From the NCBI RefSeq assembly GCF_003946345.1, contig NZ_RHNY01000003.1:62001-126000 (forward strand): a stretch of 64,000 nt of DNA, written 5' to 3'. Position 1 is the first letter of the stretch. The number at the start of each line of letters is the position of its first letter. A program made the position numbers and the translations under genes. Positions 24,808 to 33,512 of the stretch are shown in pieces. The notes beneath the pieces were generated by a model. The model saw only the letters and a list, made by a program, of their open reading frames with translations, had not been told where the DNA came from and did no database searches. This stretch comes from Levilactobacillus tongjiangensis. GTDB lineage: Bacteria > Bacillota > Bacilli > Lactobacillales > Lactobacillaceae.

Positions 24808-26451
24808 TTACTTGGCGATATAAGTCGTCTTGAAGTCGTAAGGTACACCGGCACCGTTGTACACGATGCTCTTGACGCTGCTACGTAACAGTTGTGATTT
24901 AGCAGCTTGGTACAGTGGAATCGTTCCTTGGTCGTTGATCAGCACCTTTTCAGCTTTGACCAGCTTGTTCCAACGCGTCGTTGGCTTGTTGCCATCTTGG
25001 TTTTCAGCTTCGTCGAGGAGCTTATCGAATTGGGTGTTCTTCCAACCAGTCGTGTTGTAGCTAGAGTTGGCTTCGAAGACGTCCAAGAAGTTGATTGGGT
25101 CGGCGAAGACAGATTGCCAGCCGGCTAAGGTCAGTTCGTAGTTCCCGTTGTTTTGTTGGGTAATCAATTGTACGTAAGGCACCGTCTTGATGGTGACCTT
25201 CACGTTTGGTAATTTTTCGAGAGAACTTTGAACAAATTCAGCGGTTTGCTTGCTGGTATCGGTGTCGGAAACGGACAGGGTCACGTCGAGCTTCTTGTCA
25301 CCAGTTTGCTTCAAGCCTTTGGCTAACAGGCTCTTGGCTTGCTTCAAGTTGTAGGAAACGCCAGACTTCACGTAGGCCTCTTTGTTGAAGGCCTCACCAG
25401 TCTTAGGGTTGTTGCCCATGCCGGCTGGGACGAAGCCCTTGGAAGCAATGGAACCATCTTGCAGAACGTCGTTGACCAATTGGTTGCGGTCGATGGCTAA
25501 GGAGAGGGCCTTACGAACGTTGGTGTTCTTAAAGGCGGCAACTTTCTTTTGGTTCAAATCTAACCGTTGGGAACCAGTAGGGAGGCGTTTAACGAAGTCC
25601 TTACTGTTCTTGTTGTTCTTGATCTGTTGACCACTTAAGAGGGTTTCATCGGTCTTCTTAGCATTGTACAGGTTGTAGCTGGTCGTGGTGGATTCGGTCA
25701 CTTGCTCGTTGATTTTATCCAGGTGAACGGCTTGCTTGTCCCAGTAAGTCTTGTTCTTAGCCAATGTCCAGGACTTGCCGGTTCCGTTCCACTTGGTCAA
25801 ACGGAATGGGCCGTTGTAGACCGTGGTAGCGGAGCTAGTCCCATACTTCTTACCAAATTTATTGACGGCACTTTCGTTCAACGGGTAGAAGAGGGGCCAA
25901 GCCAGTAATTTCTTGAAGTAGGAAACGGGTTTAGTCAGTTGTACGGTCAGCTTGTATTTGCCATCGGCCTTGATACCTAAAGCACTGAGCGACTTCTTTC
26001 CCTTGTTGACGGCTTCAGCGTTCTTGACTTGGTAGAGGTAGAAGGCATCTTGTGAAGCGGTCTTGGGGTCCAACGTCCGTTGCCAGGAATAAACGAAATC
26101 TTTGGCGGTCACGGTGTCACCGTTGGACCACTTGGCACCCTTGCGCAGGTTGAAGGTGTAGGTCTTGCCGCCGTTAGTGACCTTGGTGCTCGTGGCCAGG
26201 GCGTTGGCAGGAACACCTTTACTGTTCAGGCGATAAAGCCCTTCTTGCGTGTTCTGCAAGACCGTGAAACTCAGGGTATCGGTAGCTTGGGCCAGATCAG
26301 AGGAGGCGAGTTCGGAAGACTCCGTCCAGTTCAACTCCTGTTTGGCGGCATACTTACCATTGGAACTACTACTGCTAGACTGGCTCCCACAACCGGCTAA
26401 CGTCAATCCAATAACTGCTGCAACTGCTAAAACTGTTCCCTTTTTCTTCAT
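24808..26451 (-). CDS. oppA: Oligopeptide ABC transporter substrate-binding lipoprotein (OppA family)
   Basis: 547 residues, the normal size for family 5 solute-binding proteins. Lipobox LAGC (Cys 21) is followed by a serine linker. Family landmarks: LNWTESSELASSDLAQATD at the mature start, GAKWSNGDTVTAKDFVYSW (about 103-121), and the C-terminal NNGNYELTLAGWQSVFADP segment. It captures peptides outside the membrane for an Opp permease, but no permease or ATPase genes are adjacent, so it must work with components coded elsewhere. Expression is controlled by a T-box leader, which ties it to the charging of a tRNA. Confidence 0.9.
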   Translation of the reverse strand: MKKKGTVLAVAAVIGLTLAGCGSQSSSSSSNGKYAAKQELNWTESSELASSDLAQATDTLSFTVLQNTQEGLYRLNSKGVPANALATSTKVTNGGKTYTFNLRKGAKWSNGDTVTAKDFVYSWQRTLDPKTASQDAFYLYQVKNAEAVNKGKKSLSALGIKADGKYKLTVQLTKPVSYFKKLLAWPLFYPLNESAVNKFGKKYGTSSATTVYNGPFRLTKWNGTGKSWTLAKNKTYWDKQAVHLDKINEQVTESTTTSYNLYNAKKTDETLLSGQQIKNNKNSKDFVKRLPTGSQRLDLNQKKVAAFKNTNVRKALSLAIDRNQLVNDVLQDGSIASKGFVPAGMGNNPKTGEAFNKEAYVKSGVSYNLKQAKSLLAKGLKQTGDKKLDVTLSVSDTDTSKQTAEFVQSSLEKLPNVKVTIKTVPYVQLITQQNNGNYELTLAGWQSVFADPINFLDVFEANSSYNTTGWKNTQFDKLLDEAENQDGNKPTTRWNKLVKAEKVLINDQGTIPLYQAAKSQLLRSSVKSIVYNGAGVPYDFKTTYIAK

Positions 26452-26464
26452 CCCAAAACATCTC

Positions 26465-26754
26465 CTAAAATAAAAATCGTCCTTATGTAATCTCTACATA
26501 AGGACGATTTCACTCGCGGTGCCACCTTGTTTTATGGGGGACTCGCGCCCACCATCTCCGTAACTTCTGTTGCCAAAAGTCGGAAGCGGTAACGGGCTTC
26601 ATGTCGAACAACCGGCTTGCACCAGCTGTTAGCTACCAGGCTCATCTTCGCTGCTCAGTTGTAAGCCACCTTTTCAGCTACCGGTGGTCTCTAGACTTAG
26701 CGTGAACAGCTACTCTTCCTGGTGATGCGTTCGTGTATTTCTAATATGCCTCTA
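26465..26754 (-). ncRNA. T-box riboswitch leader of oppA
   Basis: The minus strand carries the conserved T-box sequence AGGTGGCACCGCG (26515-26527). It is followed by a perfect terminator AAATCGTCCTTATGTA/TACATAAGGACGATTT with T run (about 26466-26511). Upstream is stem I, with GAAGAGTA near the 5' end, AGAGA and closing arms CCAGG/CCTGG. The probable specifier loop reads GAAGATGAG; the codon could be GAT (Asp) or ATG (Met). Uncharged tRNA would stabilise the antiterminator and switch on peptide uptake. Confidence 0.9.
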
Positions 26755-26783
26755 ATAATAGCGAGGGGGCTGTGCTTTGTCAA
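26755..26783 (-). promoter_or_regulatory. Promoter of the T-box/oppA transcript
   Basis: -35 TTGACA (26778-26783), 17-bp spacer, -10 TATTAT (26755-26760) on the minus strand, immediately ahead of the T-box leader. The further stretch 26784-27000 shows nothing recognisable. Confidence 0.88.
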
Positions 26784-27004
26784 CCGTTGAATTGAAATTA
26801 GTTAAAATCCGGTATTACAGTATTTATAAAGGGTCTATAGAAGGAACTTGGGTGAAGTGGTTGGGAAATTGTTTTGTGAACTCATGGAATACTCATAATT
26901 TATATGGAAATTAGCTATTAGCATAATTACTTAATAGGCGGTGGCATTTGGCGGTTTAACAGACTATGAACAAGGGGAGTGTTTGAGAAATTAGGCGTAA
27001 AAAA

Positions 27005-27048
27005 TAGAGACTTATCTGCATCTGAATGGATGTCAGAATAAGTCTCTA
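27005..27048 (-). terminator. Intrinsic terminator of the EAL gene
   Basis: TAGAGACTTAT / ATAAGTCTCTA perfect 11-bp arms; on the minus strand followed by TTTTTTA. Confidence 0.85.
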
Positions 27049-27065
27049 TATGATTTAAGGATGGA

Positions 27066-27725
27066 TTACCCAGCGCAGTAAGGCACCGGTTTACTATAAA
27101 AATATCCCTGTGTCATCTGAGCATCGTACTGTTGGGCCAGGGCGACGTCATCTTCATTTTCAACGCCCTCGACGGTCAAGTCTAGCTGGTACATGTCGGC
27201 AATTTTACGCCAAGCTTTCAGGCTGTCCATGAGGTCTGCCTGCCGGTGCTGTAGCCGGAAGTTTTGCATGGCAAACTTGATGCTGTCCATAAACGGCAAT
27301 GCTGCCTGAACCGCCGGACACCATTGGTTATCAGTGCCCACGTCATCTAGGCTCAATTGGATATGGAAGACCCGGTATAGTGGCACGTACCGGTGTAGCT
27401 CTTCCAGTGATGGCGTTTCCGTCAATTCAATGGTCAGGTGGAGATGCTTGATTGACTTTTTTAGATGGATCATGTGCCCAATAGTCTGGGGATCCGTAAA
27501 TTGTTTGCGGTTTAGGTTAAATGAAATTTCGGGATTGTTGTGATGGTCCTTCAGGATGTTCGTAATCTCTTGATAGGATAAAGAGACTTGCTGGTCCATC
27601 GGTAGGGCCGTGAAATCAGTTGGTGTGACCCAGTAGTCGTGGCAGTACGAACGCAATAACAGTTCGTAGCCCGCTAATTTTTGTGTGACCGCGTTAATTT
27701 GCGGCTGAACGAAGAATCGATACAT
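27066..27725 (-). CDS. Stand-alone EAL-domain protein (putative cyclic di-GMP phosphodiesterase)
   Basis: 219 residues, almost entirely one EAL domain without PAS, GGDEF or membrane parts. The positions needed for catalysis appear to be kept: E21 (in ELLLR), N70/N72, E100 with ELTE, D127-D128 (LDDVG), K150, E186 (VEGVE) and Q206 (QGYFYSKPV). It could therefore cleave c-di-GMP, although AEGVET and LDDFG are altered to VEGVEN and LDDVG. No diguanylate cyclase gene is seen in the window, so signalling partner or an alternative role is open. Has its own terminator. Confidence 0.8.
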   Translation of the reverse strand: MYRFFVQPQINAVTQKLAGYELLLRSYCHDYWVTPTDFTALPMDQQVSLSYQEITNILKDHHNNPEISFNLNRKQFTDPQTIGHMIHLKKSIKHLHLTIELTETPSLEELHRYVPLYRVFHIQLSLDDVGTDNQWCPAVQAALPFMDSIKFAMQNFRLQHRQADLMDSLKAWRKIADMYQLDLTVEGVENEDDVALAQQYDAQMTQGYFYSKPVPYCAG

Positions 27726-27906
27726 TTAGAATAAAACCCTCTTTCCCGTTGCACTCTAGGGCTAAACGGTAGAACCCAGTATACAACATTGCTAAATTTA
27801 TTTACAGCCCAAACGGTATAAGTCGTCCCTTATTTTGTCCGTCAATTTACTCGAACTGTCCCCTCGTTTGCCCAAACGTGAGTTTTTTCACTGGCTATTT
27901 AGGCAC

Positions 27907-27929
27907 TTACATAAGTTACATTACTTACA
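27907..27929 (+). promoter_or_regulatory. Three TTACA iterons at 9-bp spacing upstream of the AEC carrier
   Basis: TTACA occurs at 27907, 27916 and 27925, exactly 9 bp apart, 81-103 bp before the start codon of the organic-acid carrier gene. Tandem AT-rich repeats of this kind are common binding sites of CitB/DcuR-type response regulators, one of which is coded 4 kb downstream. Assignment is inferred. Confidence 0.45.
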
Positions 27930-28009
27930 AAACTTTCGATATGTATATTAATGAGCAAAAGGACGATAATATGGAACTATCATATAGATTAATCATGGAG
28001 GCGACAAGA

Positions 28010-29083
28010 ATGAGCGTGCTTAAAGCAGTTGAATCTACGTTCACAAACGCAGCAATTATTAGTTCCATTACTTCTACCATTTTCATTATCCTATTAGGGT
28101 TCTTCCTCCGTCGGCGGGGAACCTTCGGCGAAAACTTTGGGAAGGTTTTGACCAAAGTTGCCCTGAGTGTGGCTATCCCAGCTCTGGCCTTTAATTCATT
28201 CATGCAACCCATGGATGGCGATGCCTTCAAGCAAGGTATGGGCGTTTTAGTTTGGGGGATTGTGATTTATATTCTTTTGATTTTCGTTACCCCATTTATG
28301 TACCAACGTTACGTTAAGGGAGAACGTGAAGTCTTAGCTATCTTAACCACTTTCGGTTCAACCACTTTCTTCGGTATTCCTATCGTTGGGGCCGTTTACG
28401 GTGCCAAGGGTGTTATGTACAGTTCTATCTTCAACATTGGTTACCGGATCTTCCTTTACTCTTACGCCTACATCAAGATGTCTGGCTTGAAGATGGAAGG
28501 TAAGAACATCAAGAAGATGTTCGCCAACCCAATCGTTATCGCCACTTTCGTAGGTCTGTTCATGTGGCTCGGCCAACACTTGGTTCCTCAAGTAACGGTT
28601 CACGCCGCTATCAACGGGGTTCAACAAACTGGTATGACGACCGTGGCTTTCTACCGAATCGACCAAACGGCCCTTTGGATCTACAAGCCACTGACTTACT
28701 TAGCTAACTTGTCTTCACCATTAGCTTGGTTGGCAATTGGTGTTACTTTAGGATCAATTTCCTTCAAGGACGCTGCCGAGGACAAGACGCCTTGGTACTA
28801 CGCCTTCAACAAGGTTATCATCGTCCCATTATTGAACCTGCTTCTACTTTGGGTGCTCGACATCACGGGTATCCTGCCACTGAGCTTCACGGCCGTTGCA
28901 ACGATCGTTGTCATGATGGCAACGCCAACTGCCGCCGTTGCTTCCGCTTACGCTATTAGCTTTGACCGTGAAGCCGTTATGTCTTCCAACGCGTCCTTCA
29001 TCTCGACCATCTGTGCCGTGGTAATGATGCCAATCTGGATCGCTATCTTGACGGTTATCAACGGTTTAGGTATTTTCCACTAG
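28010..29083 (+). CDS. AEC-family transporter (auxin efflux carrier/malate permease type)
   Basis: 357 residues from ATG 28010, 9 bp after GGAG; the frame stays open to 27878 but that part is the iteron-containing leader. About ten hydrophobic helices in two halves, with FLRRRGTFGENFGKVLTKVALSVAIPALAFNSF at the end of the first two helices and a second half containing TPTAAVASAYAISFDRE, both typical of the family. In lactobacilli AEC members include malate and related carboxylate carriers. Followed after 32 bp by a D-2-hydroxyacid dehydrogenase, suggesting transport and reduction/oxidation of a hydroxy- or keto-acid. Confidence 0.82.
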   Translation: MSVLKAVESTFTNAAIISSITSTIFIILLGFFLRRRGTFGENFGKVLTKVALSVAIPALAFNSFMQPMDGDAFKQGMGVLVWGIVIYILLIFVTPFMYQRYVKGEREVLAILTTFGSTTFFGIPIVGAVYGAKGVMYSSIFNIGYRIFLYSYAYIKMSGLKMEGKNIKKMFANPIVIATFVGLFMWLGQHLVPQVTVHAAINGVQQTGMTTVAFYRIDQTALWIYKPLTYLANLSSPLAWLAIGVTLGSISFKDAAEDKTPWYYAFNKVIIVPLLNLLLLWVLDITGILPLSFTAVATIVVMMATPTAAVASAYAISFDREAVMSSNASFISTICAVVMMPIWIAILTVINGLGIFH

Positions 29084-29115
29084 AAGTTTAATAAAAGAAA
29101 AGGAGTGCTTTTAAA

Positions 29116-30120
29116 ATGGTAAAAATTACGTCCTACGGTGTTCGGCCAATTGAACGGCCTTACTTTGATGAATTAAACAAGTATGACTTTGAAATGACCT
29201 ACGTTGAAGACCTCTTAACTCATGACAATGCCGAAGCATCTAAGGGTGCTGACGCTGTGTTGGTTCGTGGGAACTGTGTTGCCGACCGTCAGAACTTGGA
29301 AAAGTTTGCCAGCTGGGGCATCAAGTACGTTTTCACCCGTTCCGTTGGATTTAACCACATGGACCTGCAGGCTGCCGCTGATTTAGGCATCGAAATGGCT
29401 CGAGTACCAGCCTACTCCCCATACGCCGTTGCCGAATTAGCCTTTACCTTGGGCATGACCCTTTTCCGTCACGTAAACTTGGGCATTAGCCAAACGCGCC
29501 AAGCCGACTTCACTATTTCTCCAGCAATGTTCAGCAAGGAAATCCACACAGCCACCGTTGGTATCGTTGGTATCGGCCGGATCGGTTACACGGAAGCTAA
29601 GCTGTACAAGGCTTTAGGTGCCAAGGTTGTGGCTTACGATCCATACCCATCTGACGCTGCCAAGGAATTAGCCGAATTGATGGAACTGCCAGACTTGCTT
29701 AAGCAAAGTGACATTGTTTCCATTCACGTGCCTTACTTCCCAGGTAAGAACGAAAACTTGGTCGACGAAACCTTCGTTTCTCAAATGAAGAAGGGCGCCG
29801 TCTTGATCAACACCGCGCGTGGTGAATTGTCCAACATTCCAGCCATTCTAAAGGGCTTGAACGATGGTCAAATCGACGGTTACGGTGCCGACGTCGTGCA
29901 GGACGAAGTGAACATCTTAGGGAAGAAGTTCGACAGCGTTGACGCTGTGCCTAACCAAGAGGTCCAAGACCTGTTGCGGGCTAACCCTAAGGTGCTGATT
30001 ACGCCACACGTTGGTTCTTACACGGAACCAGCTCTGCAAGACATGATCAGTATCAGTTACGATAATTTCCACGATATTTTGACGACTGGTGCTACTAAGA
30101 ACGCCATTCACGCTAAATAA
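29116..30120 (+). CDS. D-2-hydroxyacid dehydrogenase (D-lactate/D-hydroxyisocaproate type)
   Basis: 334 residues, ATG behind AAAAGGAG. Rossmann motif GIVGIGRIG (about residues 148-156). Catalytic Arg in NTARGE (near 237), a Glu in the DVVQDE region and the His in TPHVGSYT (near 297) fit the NAD-dependent D-isomer-specific family. The sequence is close to D-lactate dehydrogenase-like enzymes but has QAADLGIEMARVPAYSPYAVAE as in the wider D-2-hydroxyacid group. Operon with the AEC carrier; terminator downstream. Codons are strongly biased as in highly expressed genes. Confidence 0.88.
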   Translation: MVKITSYGVRPIERPYFDELNKYDFEMTYVEDLLTHDNAEASKGADAVLVRGNCVADRQNLEKFASWGIKYVFTRSVGFNHMDLQAAADLGIEMARVPAYSPYAVAELAFTLGMTLFRHVNLGISQTRQADFTISPAMFSKEIHTATVGIVGIGRIGYTEAKLYKALGAKVVAYDPYPSDAAKELAELMELPDLLKQSDIVSIHVPYFPGKNENLVDETFVSQMKKGAVLINTARGELSNIPAILKGLNDGQIDGYGADVVQDEVNILGKKFDSVDAVPNQEVQDLLRANPKVLITPHVGSYTEPALQDMISISYDNFHDILTTGATKNAIHAK

Positions 30121-30137
30121 GCAATTACCATTAAACG

Positions 30138-30168
30138 GGTGCGGAGAATCTTCTTCCGCACCTTTTTT
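30138..30168 (+). terminator. Intrinsic terminator after the dehydrogenase gene
   Basis: GGTGCGGA/TCCGCACC stem followed by six T residues. Confidence 0.9.
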
Positions 30169-30333
30169 GGCGTTATTACGCGGTTTGATGCAGGTGGTGA
30201 TTGCGTAACTAAACCAGTTACCCCTAAACGTATCCGGTTGAAAGGGGATTAACGACCACCGTTTCGACTGGCCTTAACAGTTGCCTAACGCAACCGATTT
30301 CAGTATATTAGGAGGAGTGAGGGGACATTGCTG

Positions 30334-31935
30334 ATGAAGTTTTTCAAAAAACACCTGCCATTTTGGGCGATGGTGATTGCTATCATGACGTTAACGATTG
30401 GGGTTTCCGTGGCAACCACCGTTTTCCTGATTCACCGGGATACGGTGGCAGAGAATAAACAGGCCATTCAGAGCCGCATTCTTAAAATTGCCAAGTCGAC
30501 CGCAAAGATGCCGGAAGTTCAACGCGTCATTGAATCATCCAACGCGGGGTCGTCTGCCCACCTACAGGCCTACATCAAGCCATTGGTCAAACGGGACGAC
30601 GTGGACTTTATCGTGGTCATGAACCATGACCTGATTCGGCTGTCTCATCCACATAGTCAGGACGTGGGTCACCATTTTAGTTCGCTCAGAGATCCCGCGC
30701 CGGCCCTGCAAGGGCAGACGCGCTATTCTACTAAGCCTGGTGTACTGGGTCCCGAATACCGCGTCTTTTACCCGGTCAGAGCTCACGGCAAAATTATCGG
30801 GGTCGTCTGCGTGGGGGTTACGCAGCAGAACCTGAATCAACAACTCCAACATAAAACGCGGCCGATCCTCATTGGGGGTCTGCTCGGTTTATTGGTCGGT
30901 CTGGTACTTTCCGTTTTGCTCGGCATGTATTTGCGCTACTTATTACTCGGCATGGAACCCAGTGAAATTTCCGAGCAAACCGCCCAACAGGCGTTGATCG
31001 ACAATTCGTTGCCTGAAGGCGTCATTGCTATCAACCGCGACGGTGTGGTCATCTCCGCTAATCACACGGCCCAATCCTTGTTCGGCCAAGAGTTGGTCGT
31101 GAACCAAGCCTTGCCAATGGACTTGCGGGAAATCCTTTTTACTGGCGCCGCAGTGACTCAGGCCGCCACCGGAGGCATCGAAGCCTCTTTTCGTGACAAG
31201 CAACTGTTGTTATCCACCAATGACTTGCTGGTCCGAGGCAAACAAATCGGTCAGGTTTGTCTGATTCGCGATATGTCCGAAATTTCCGGTCTGATCGATA
31301 AACTTGCTGGAACCGAACATTATGTTTCCTCATTACGGGGGCAGACGCATGAATTTATGAACCAACTCCAGGTGATCAACGGATTACTGGAGCTAGAAGA
31401 ATACCCTCGCGCCCTAGAATTTGTGGGCCAGATTACCGATAATTATCATCATGATATTGGTTACGTCACGGATAAGATTAAGTGGCCGGCCATGATTGGC
31501 CTGATCCTGGGAAAGAGCAAGGAAGCTAAGGAGCAGGGGATCACGTTTAAGGTAGCTGAGGACGCCTCTGTGCCCCAGGCAACCTTTGACGGGAAGGTCG
31601 AGGTGCTATTACTCCGTATCGTCTCTAATCTGCTGGATAACGCGATTGGGGCCATTCGTCAACCCGATGACCAGAGCCTGATTAGTCTGAAATTAGTCCT
31701 GACCGGGTCCCAACTACAAATCGTGGTGAGTGATACCGGAAGTGGTATCGCACCCGATGTGCGTCAGCAGATGTTTACGCAGGGCTTCTCCACCAAGGGG
31801 CCTCATCGTGGGTACGGGATGGGCATCATTCATGCCGCTGTGACAGCGTTGCATGGGCAATTGACCATTACCGATAATCAGCCATATGGAACCGTTATGA
31901 CCGTTTTAGTTGAAACCAAGGAAGCGTTGAAATGA
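30334..31935 (+). CDS. CitA/DcuS-type sensor histidine kinase
   Basis: 533 residues from ATG 30334 (TTG 30328 also possible; AGGAGGAGTGAGGGG upstream). Layout: TM1 (about 10-30), an extracytoplasmic sensor domain (about 35-170) with the RDDVDFIVVMNHDLIRLSHP segment typical of citrate/dicarboxylate sensors, TM2 (about 178-205), PAS domain, then kinase core. H-box HEFMNQLQVINGLLEL, N-box NLLDNAIGAI, G-box DTGSGI and GYGMGI are present. It would sense an extracellular carboxylate and phosphorylate the regulator coded next, whose start overlaps its stop. Confidence 0.9.
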   Translation: MKFFKKHLPFWAMVIAIMTLTIGVSVATTVFLIHRDTVAENKQAIQSRILKIAKSTAKMPEVQRVIESSNAGSSAHLQAYIKPLVKRDDVDFIVVMNHDLIRLSHPHSQDVGHHFSSLRDPAPALQGQTRYSTKPGVLGPEYRVFYPVRAHGKIIGVVCVGVTQQNLNQQLQHKTRPILIGGLLGLLVGLVLSVLLGMYLRYLLLGMEPSEISEQTAQQALIDNSLPEGVIAINRDGVVISANHTAQSLFGQELVVNQALPMDLREILFTGAAVTQAATGGIEASFRDKQLLLSTNDLLVRGKQIGQVCLIRDMSEISGLIDKLAGTEHYVSSLRGQTHEFMNQLQVINGLLELEEYPRALEFVGQITDNYHHDIGYVTDKIKWPAMIGLILGKSKEAKEQGITFKVAEDASVPQATFDGKVEVLLLRIVSNLLDNAIGAIRQPDDQSLISLKLVLTGSQLQIVVSDTGSGIAPDVRQQMFTQGFSTKGPHRGYGMGIIHAAVTALHGQLTITDNQPYGTVMTVLVETKEALK

Positions 31936-32648
31936 AGATATTAATAATTGAAGATGATCCCATGGTCCGGCTGATCAATCACAAGTTTTTGGACCGCATT
32001 AGCCAGTTAGCCAGCGCTACGGTCACCGAGTGTGAGAGCGCGGTGGTGGCTTTAGACCTGGCAGATTTGGACGAATACGCCCTGATTTTACTGGACATGT
32101 ATTTACCACAGGTGAGTGGGACCGAGTTCTTAGCGGAACTGTTGAAACGCCAGCTACATCCGCAGGTTATCATGATGACGGCCGCCAACGACCAGCAGAC
32201 CCTAAAGGAAGCCGTCAACTATGGCGTTCTGGATTTCTTGATCAAGCCGTTTTCGTTTGACCGATTTGAACAGGCGATTGCGAAGTTCACTCGGCTACAG
32301 GTGGTCGATGACAAGCACACCGTCTCGCAGACAGACTTGGATAGCTTGTTTCAAGGAACGACGGCAACGCTACAACCGGAAACGAGCCGTGACTTGCCCA
32401 AGGGGTTAGCCAAGCTCTCCCTCCAACGGATTGTCCAGACGCTACGCCAATTTGATTCCGAGTTTTCCAATCAAGACGTTGCGGATCAGACGGGGTTATC
32501 CCGGGTGTCGACAAAAAAATACGTGGATTTTCTTACGGAAATTGGTTTCCTGGGTTCACGTATCGTGTATCAAAACAGCGGTCGCCCTTTAACCAAGTTT
32601 CGGGTCGATGGCCAGGGTGAGGCTACTTTAAACGAATATTTATCATGA
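31932..32648 (+). CDS. CitB/DcuR-type response regulator
   Basis: 238 residues, start overlapping the kinase stop (ATGA). Receiver domain 1-120 with acidic pair EDD, phospho-Asp in LILLDMYLP (about residue 54), Thr/Ser in MMTAAND and Lys in FLIKPFSF. The C-terminal helix-turn-helix has FSNQDVADQTGLSRVSTKKYVDFL, as in CitB/DcuR regulators. Its likely targets are the carrier/dehydrogenase operon directly upstream, whose leader carries TTACA iterons, but this is inference. Confidence 0.9.
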   Translation: MKILIIEDDPMVRLINHKFLDRISQLASATVTECESAVVALDLADLDEYALILLDMYLPQVSGTEFLAELLKRQLHPQVIMMTAANDQQTLKEAVNYGVLDFLIKPFSFDRFEQAIAKFTRLQVVDDKHTVSQTDLDSLFQGTTATLQPETSRDLPKGLAKLSLQRIVQTLRQFDSEFSNQDVADQTGLSRVSTKKYVDFLTEIGFLGSRIVYQNSGRPLTKFRVDGQGEATLNEYLS

Positions 32649-32658
32649 TTGAGACCGT

Positions 32659-32709
32659 AAACGGCCCCGCCACGTCACCAATGGTTGGTGATGTAACGGG
32701 GCCGTTTTT
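32659..32709 (+). terminator. Intrinsic terminator after the two-component genes
   Basis: AAACGGCCCCG / CGGGGCCGTTT with an inner GTCACCAA/TTGGTGAT stem, then TTTTTA. It also serves the convergent GNAT gene. Confidence 0.88.
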
Positions 32710-32725
32710 ATCGCTAAAATATCGG

Positions 32726-33244
32726 TTAGCTGGTAGTCGTTAAATTCAGTTCATACGCCCGGCGGACACCGTTAGCGTTGACCAAGCCCCGGTACTGGTA
32801 CCCCAGGTTAGTCGCTAGCGCCTGCATTTGTTGATTCATGGCGTGGGTGTCGACGCGAAAATTACGGACGCCGGTCTGGTAAGCCACACTTAGTAGATTC
32901 GAGAAGAAGTAGTGGCTGAGATGTTTGCCCGTGAAGCCAGCGCCGAGGGCGATGCGGTGAATCGTGGCGTAGGGGTCCGTGGTGTTGGCCCAAGCGCCGT
33001 CAATTTGATGATAGTTGGGGTCGTCACCGATAATTAACGCGGCGGTTCCGGCAATTTGACCGTCGACTAACAGAACCCAACTATTCTGCTGATCAATGTC
33101 GGTTGCAATGGCTGACTCGTTGGGATAACCGTCTTGCCACTGGGGACTGCCGCTGGCCTTTAGTTGGGCCTTGGCGTGCGCAATGATTGGCATGATGGCG
33201 GGAATATCGGCCGGTTGTGCTTGGCGAATGTAAATCAAACTCAT
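32726..33244 (-). CDS. GNAT-family N-acetyltransferase
   Basis: 172 residues. GNAT fold with beta4/motif A region IHRIALGAGFTGKHLSHYFFSNLL (about 100-123), where the acetyl-CoA pyrophosphate loop is a modified GFTGKHLS, and motif B near ALATNLGYQYRGLV. N-terminal IYIRQAQPADIPAIMPII is typical. Substrate unknown. It ends in front of the shared terminator and lies after the terminator of the zinc-ribbon operon, so it is transcribed alone. Confidence 0.8.
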   Translation of the reverse strand: MSLIYIRQAQPADIPAIMPIIAHAKAQLKASGSPQWQDGYPNESAIATDIDQQNSWVLLVDGQIAGTAALIIGDDPNYHQIDGAWANTTDPYATIHRIALGAGFTGKHLSHYFFSNLLSVAYQTGVRNFRVDTHAMNQQMQALATNLGYQYRGLVNANGVRRAYELNLTTTS

Positions 33245-33302
33245 GAGTAGTGCCTTCTCTCTAATATGTTTGGTGTTGGTGTAGTACGTGATTGACTAAC
33301 TA

Positions 33303-33365
33303 ATAAAAAAGCCACCCCGCGAGGTGACCTTCCGCTTTACCAGCCGCCAGCACATATCTGGCGGC
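33303..33365 (-). terminator. Terminator region of the zinc-ribbon operon
   Basis: On the minus strand a perfect 8-bp hairpin GCCGCCAG/CTGGCGGC (33343-33365) is followed by a CACC-GGGTG hairpin with TTTTTTATTA (33303-33328). It lies about 150 bp after the last operon gene. Confidence 0.65.
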
Positions 33366-33512
33366 CGCTCGGCTTACACAGTATTTGACGGTTAACTAAT
33401 GTGCTATCAGTTAGTCATCATGAATGATGTACGTAAACCTTTTGCGGTGGTGATGCTAAACAGCCATTAAAGCTGGCGGAATCCCTGGCCTCCGGAGTAC
33501 AACCAATTTAGT

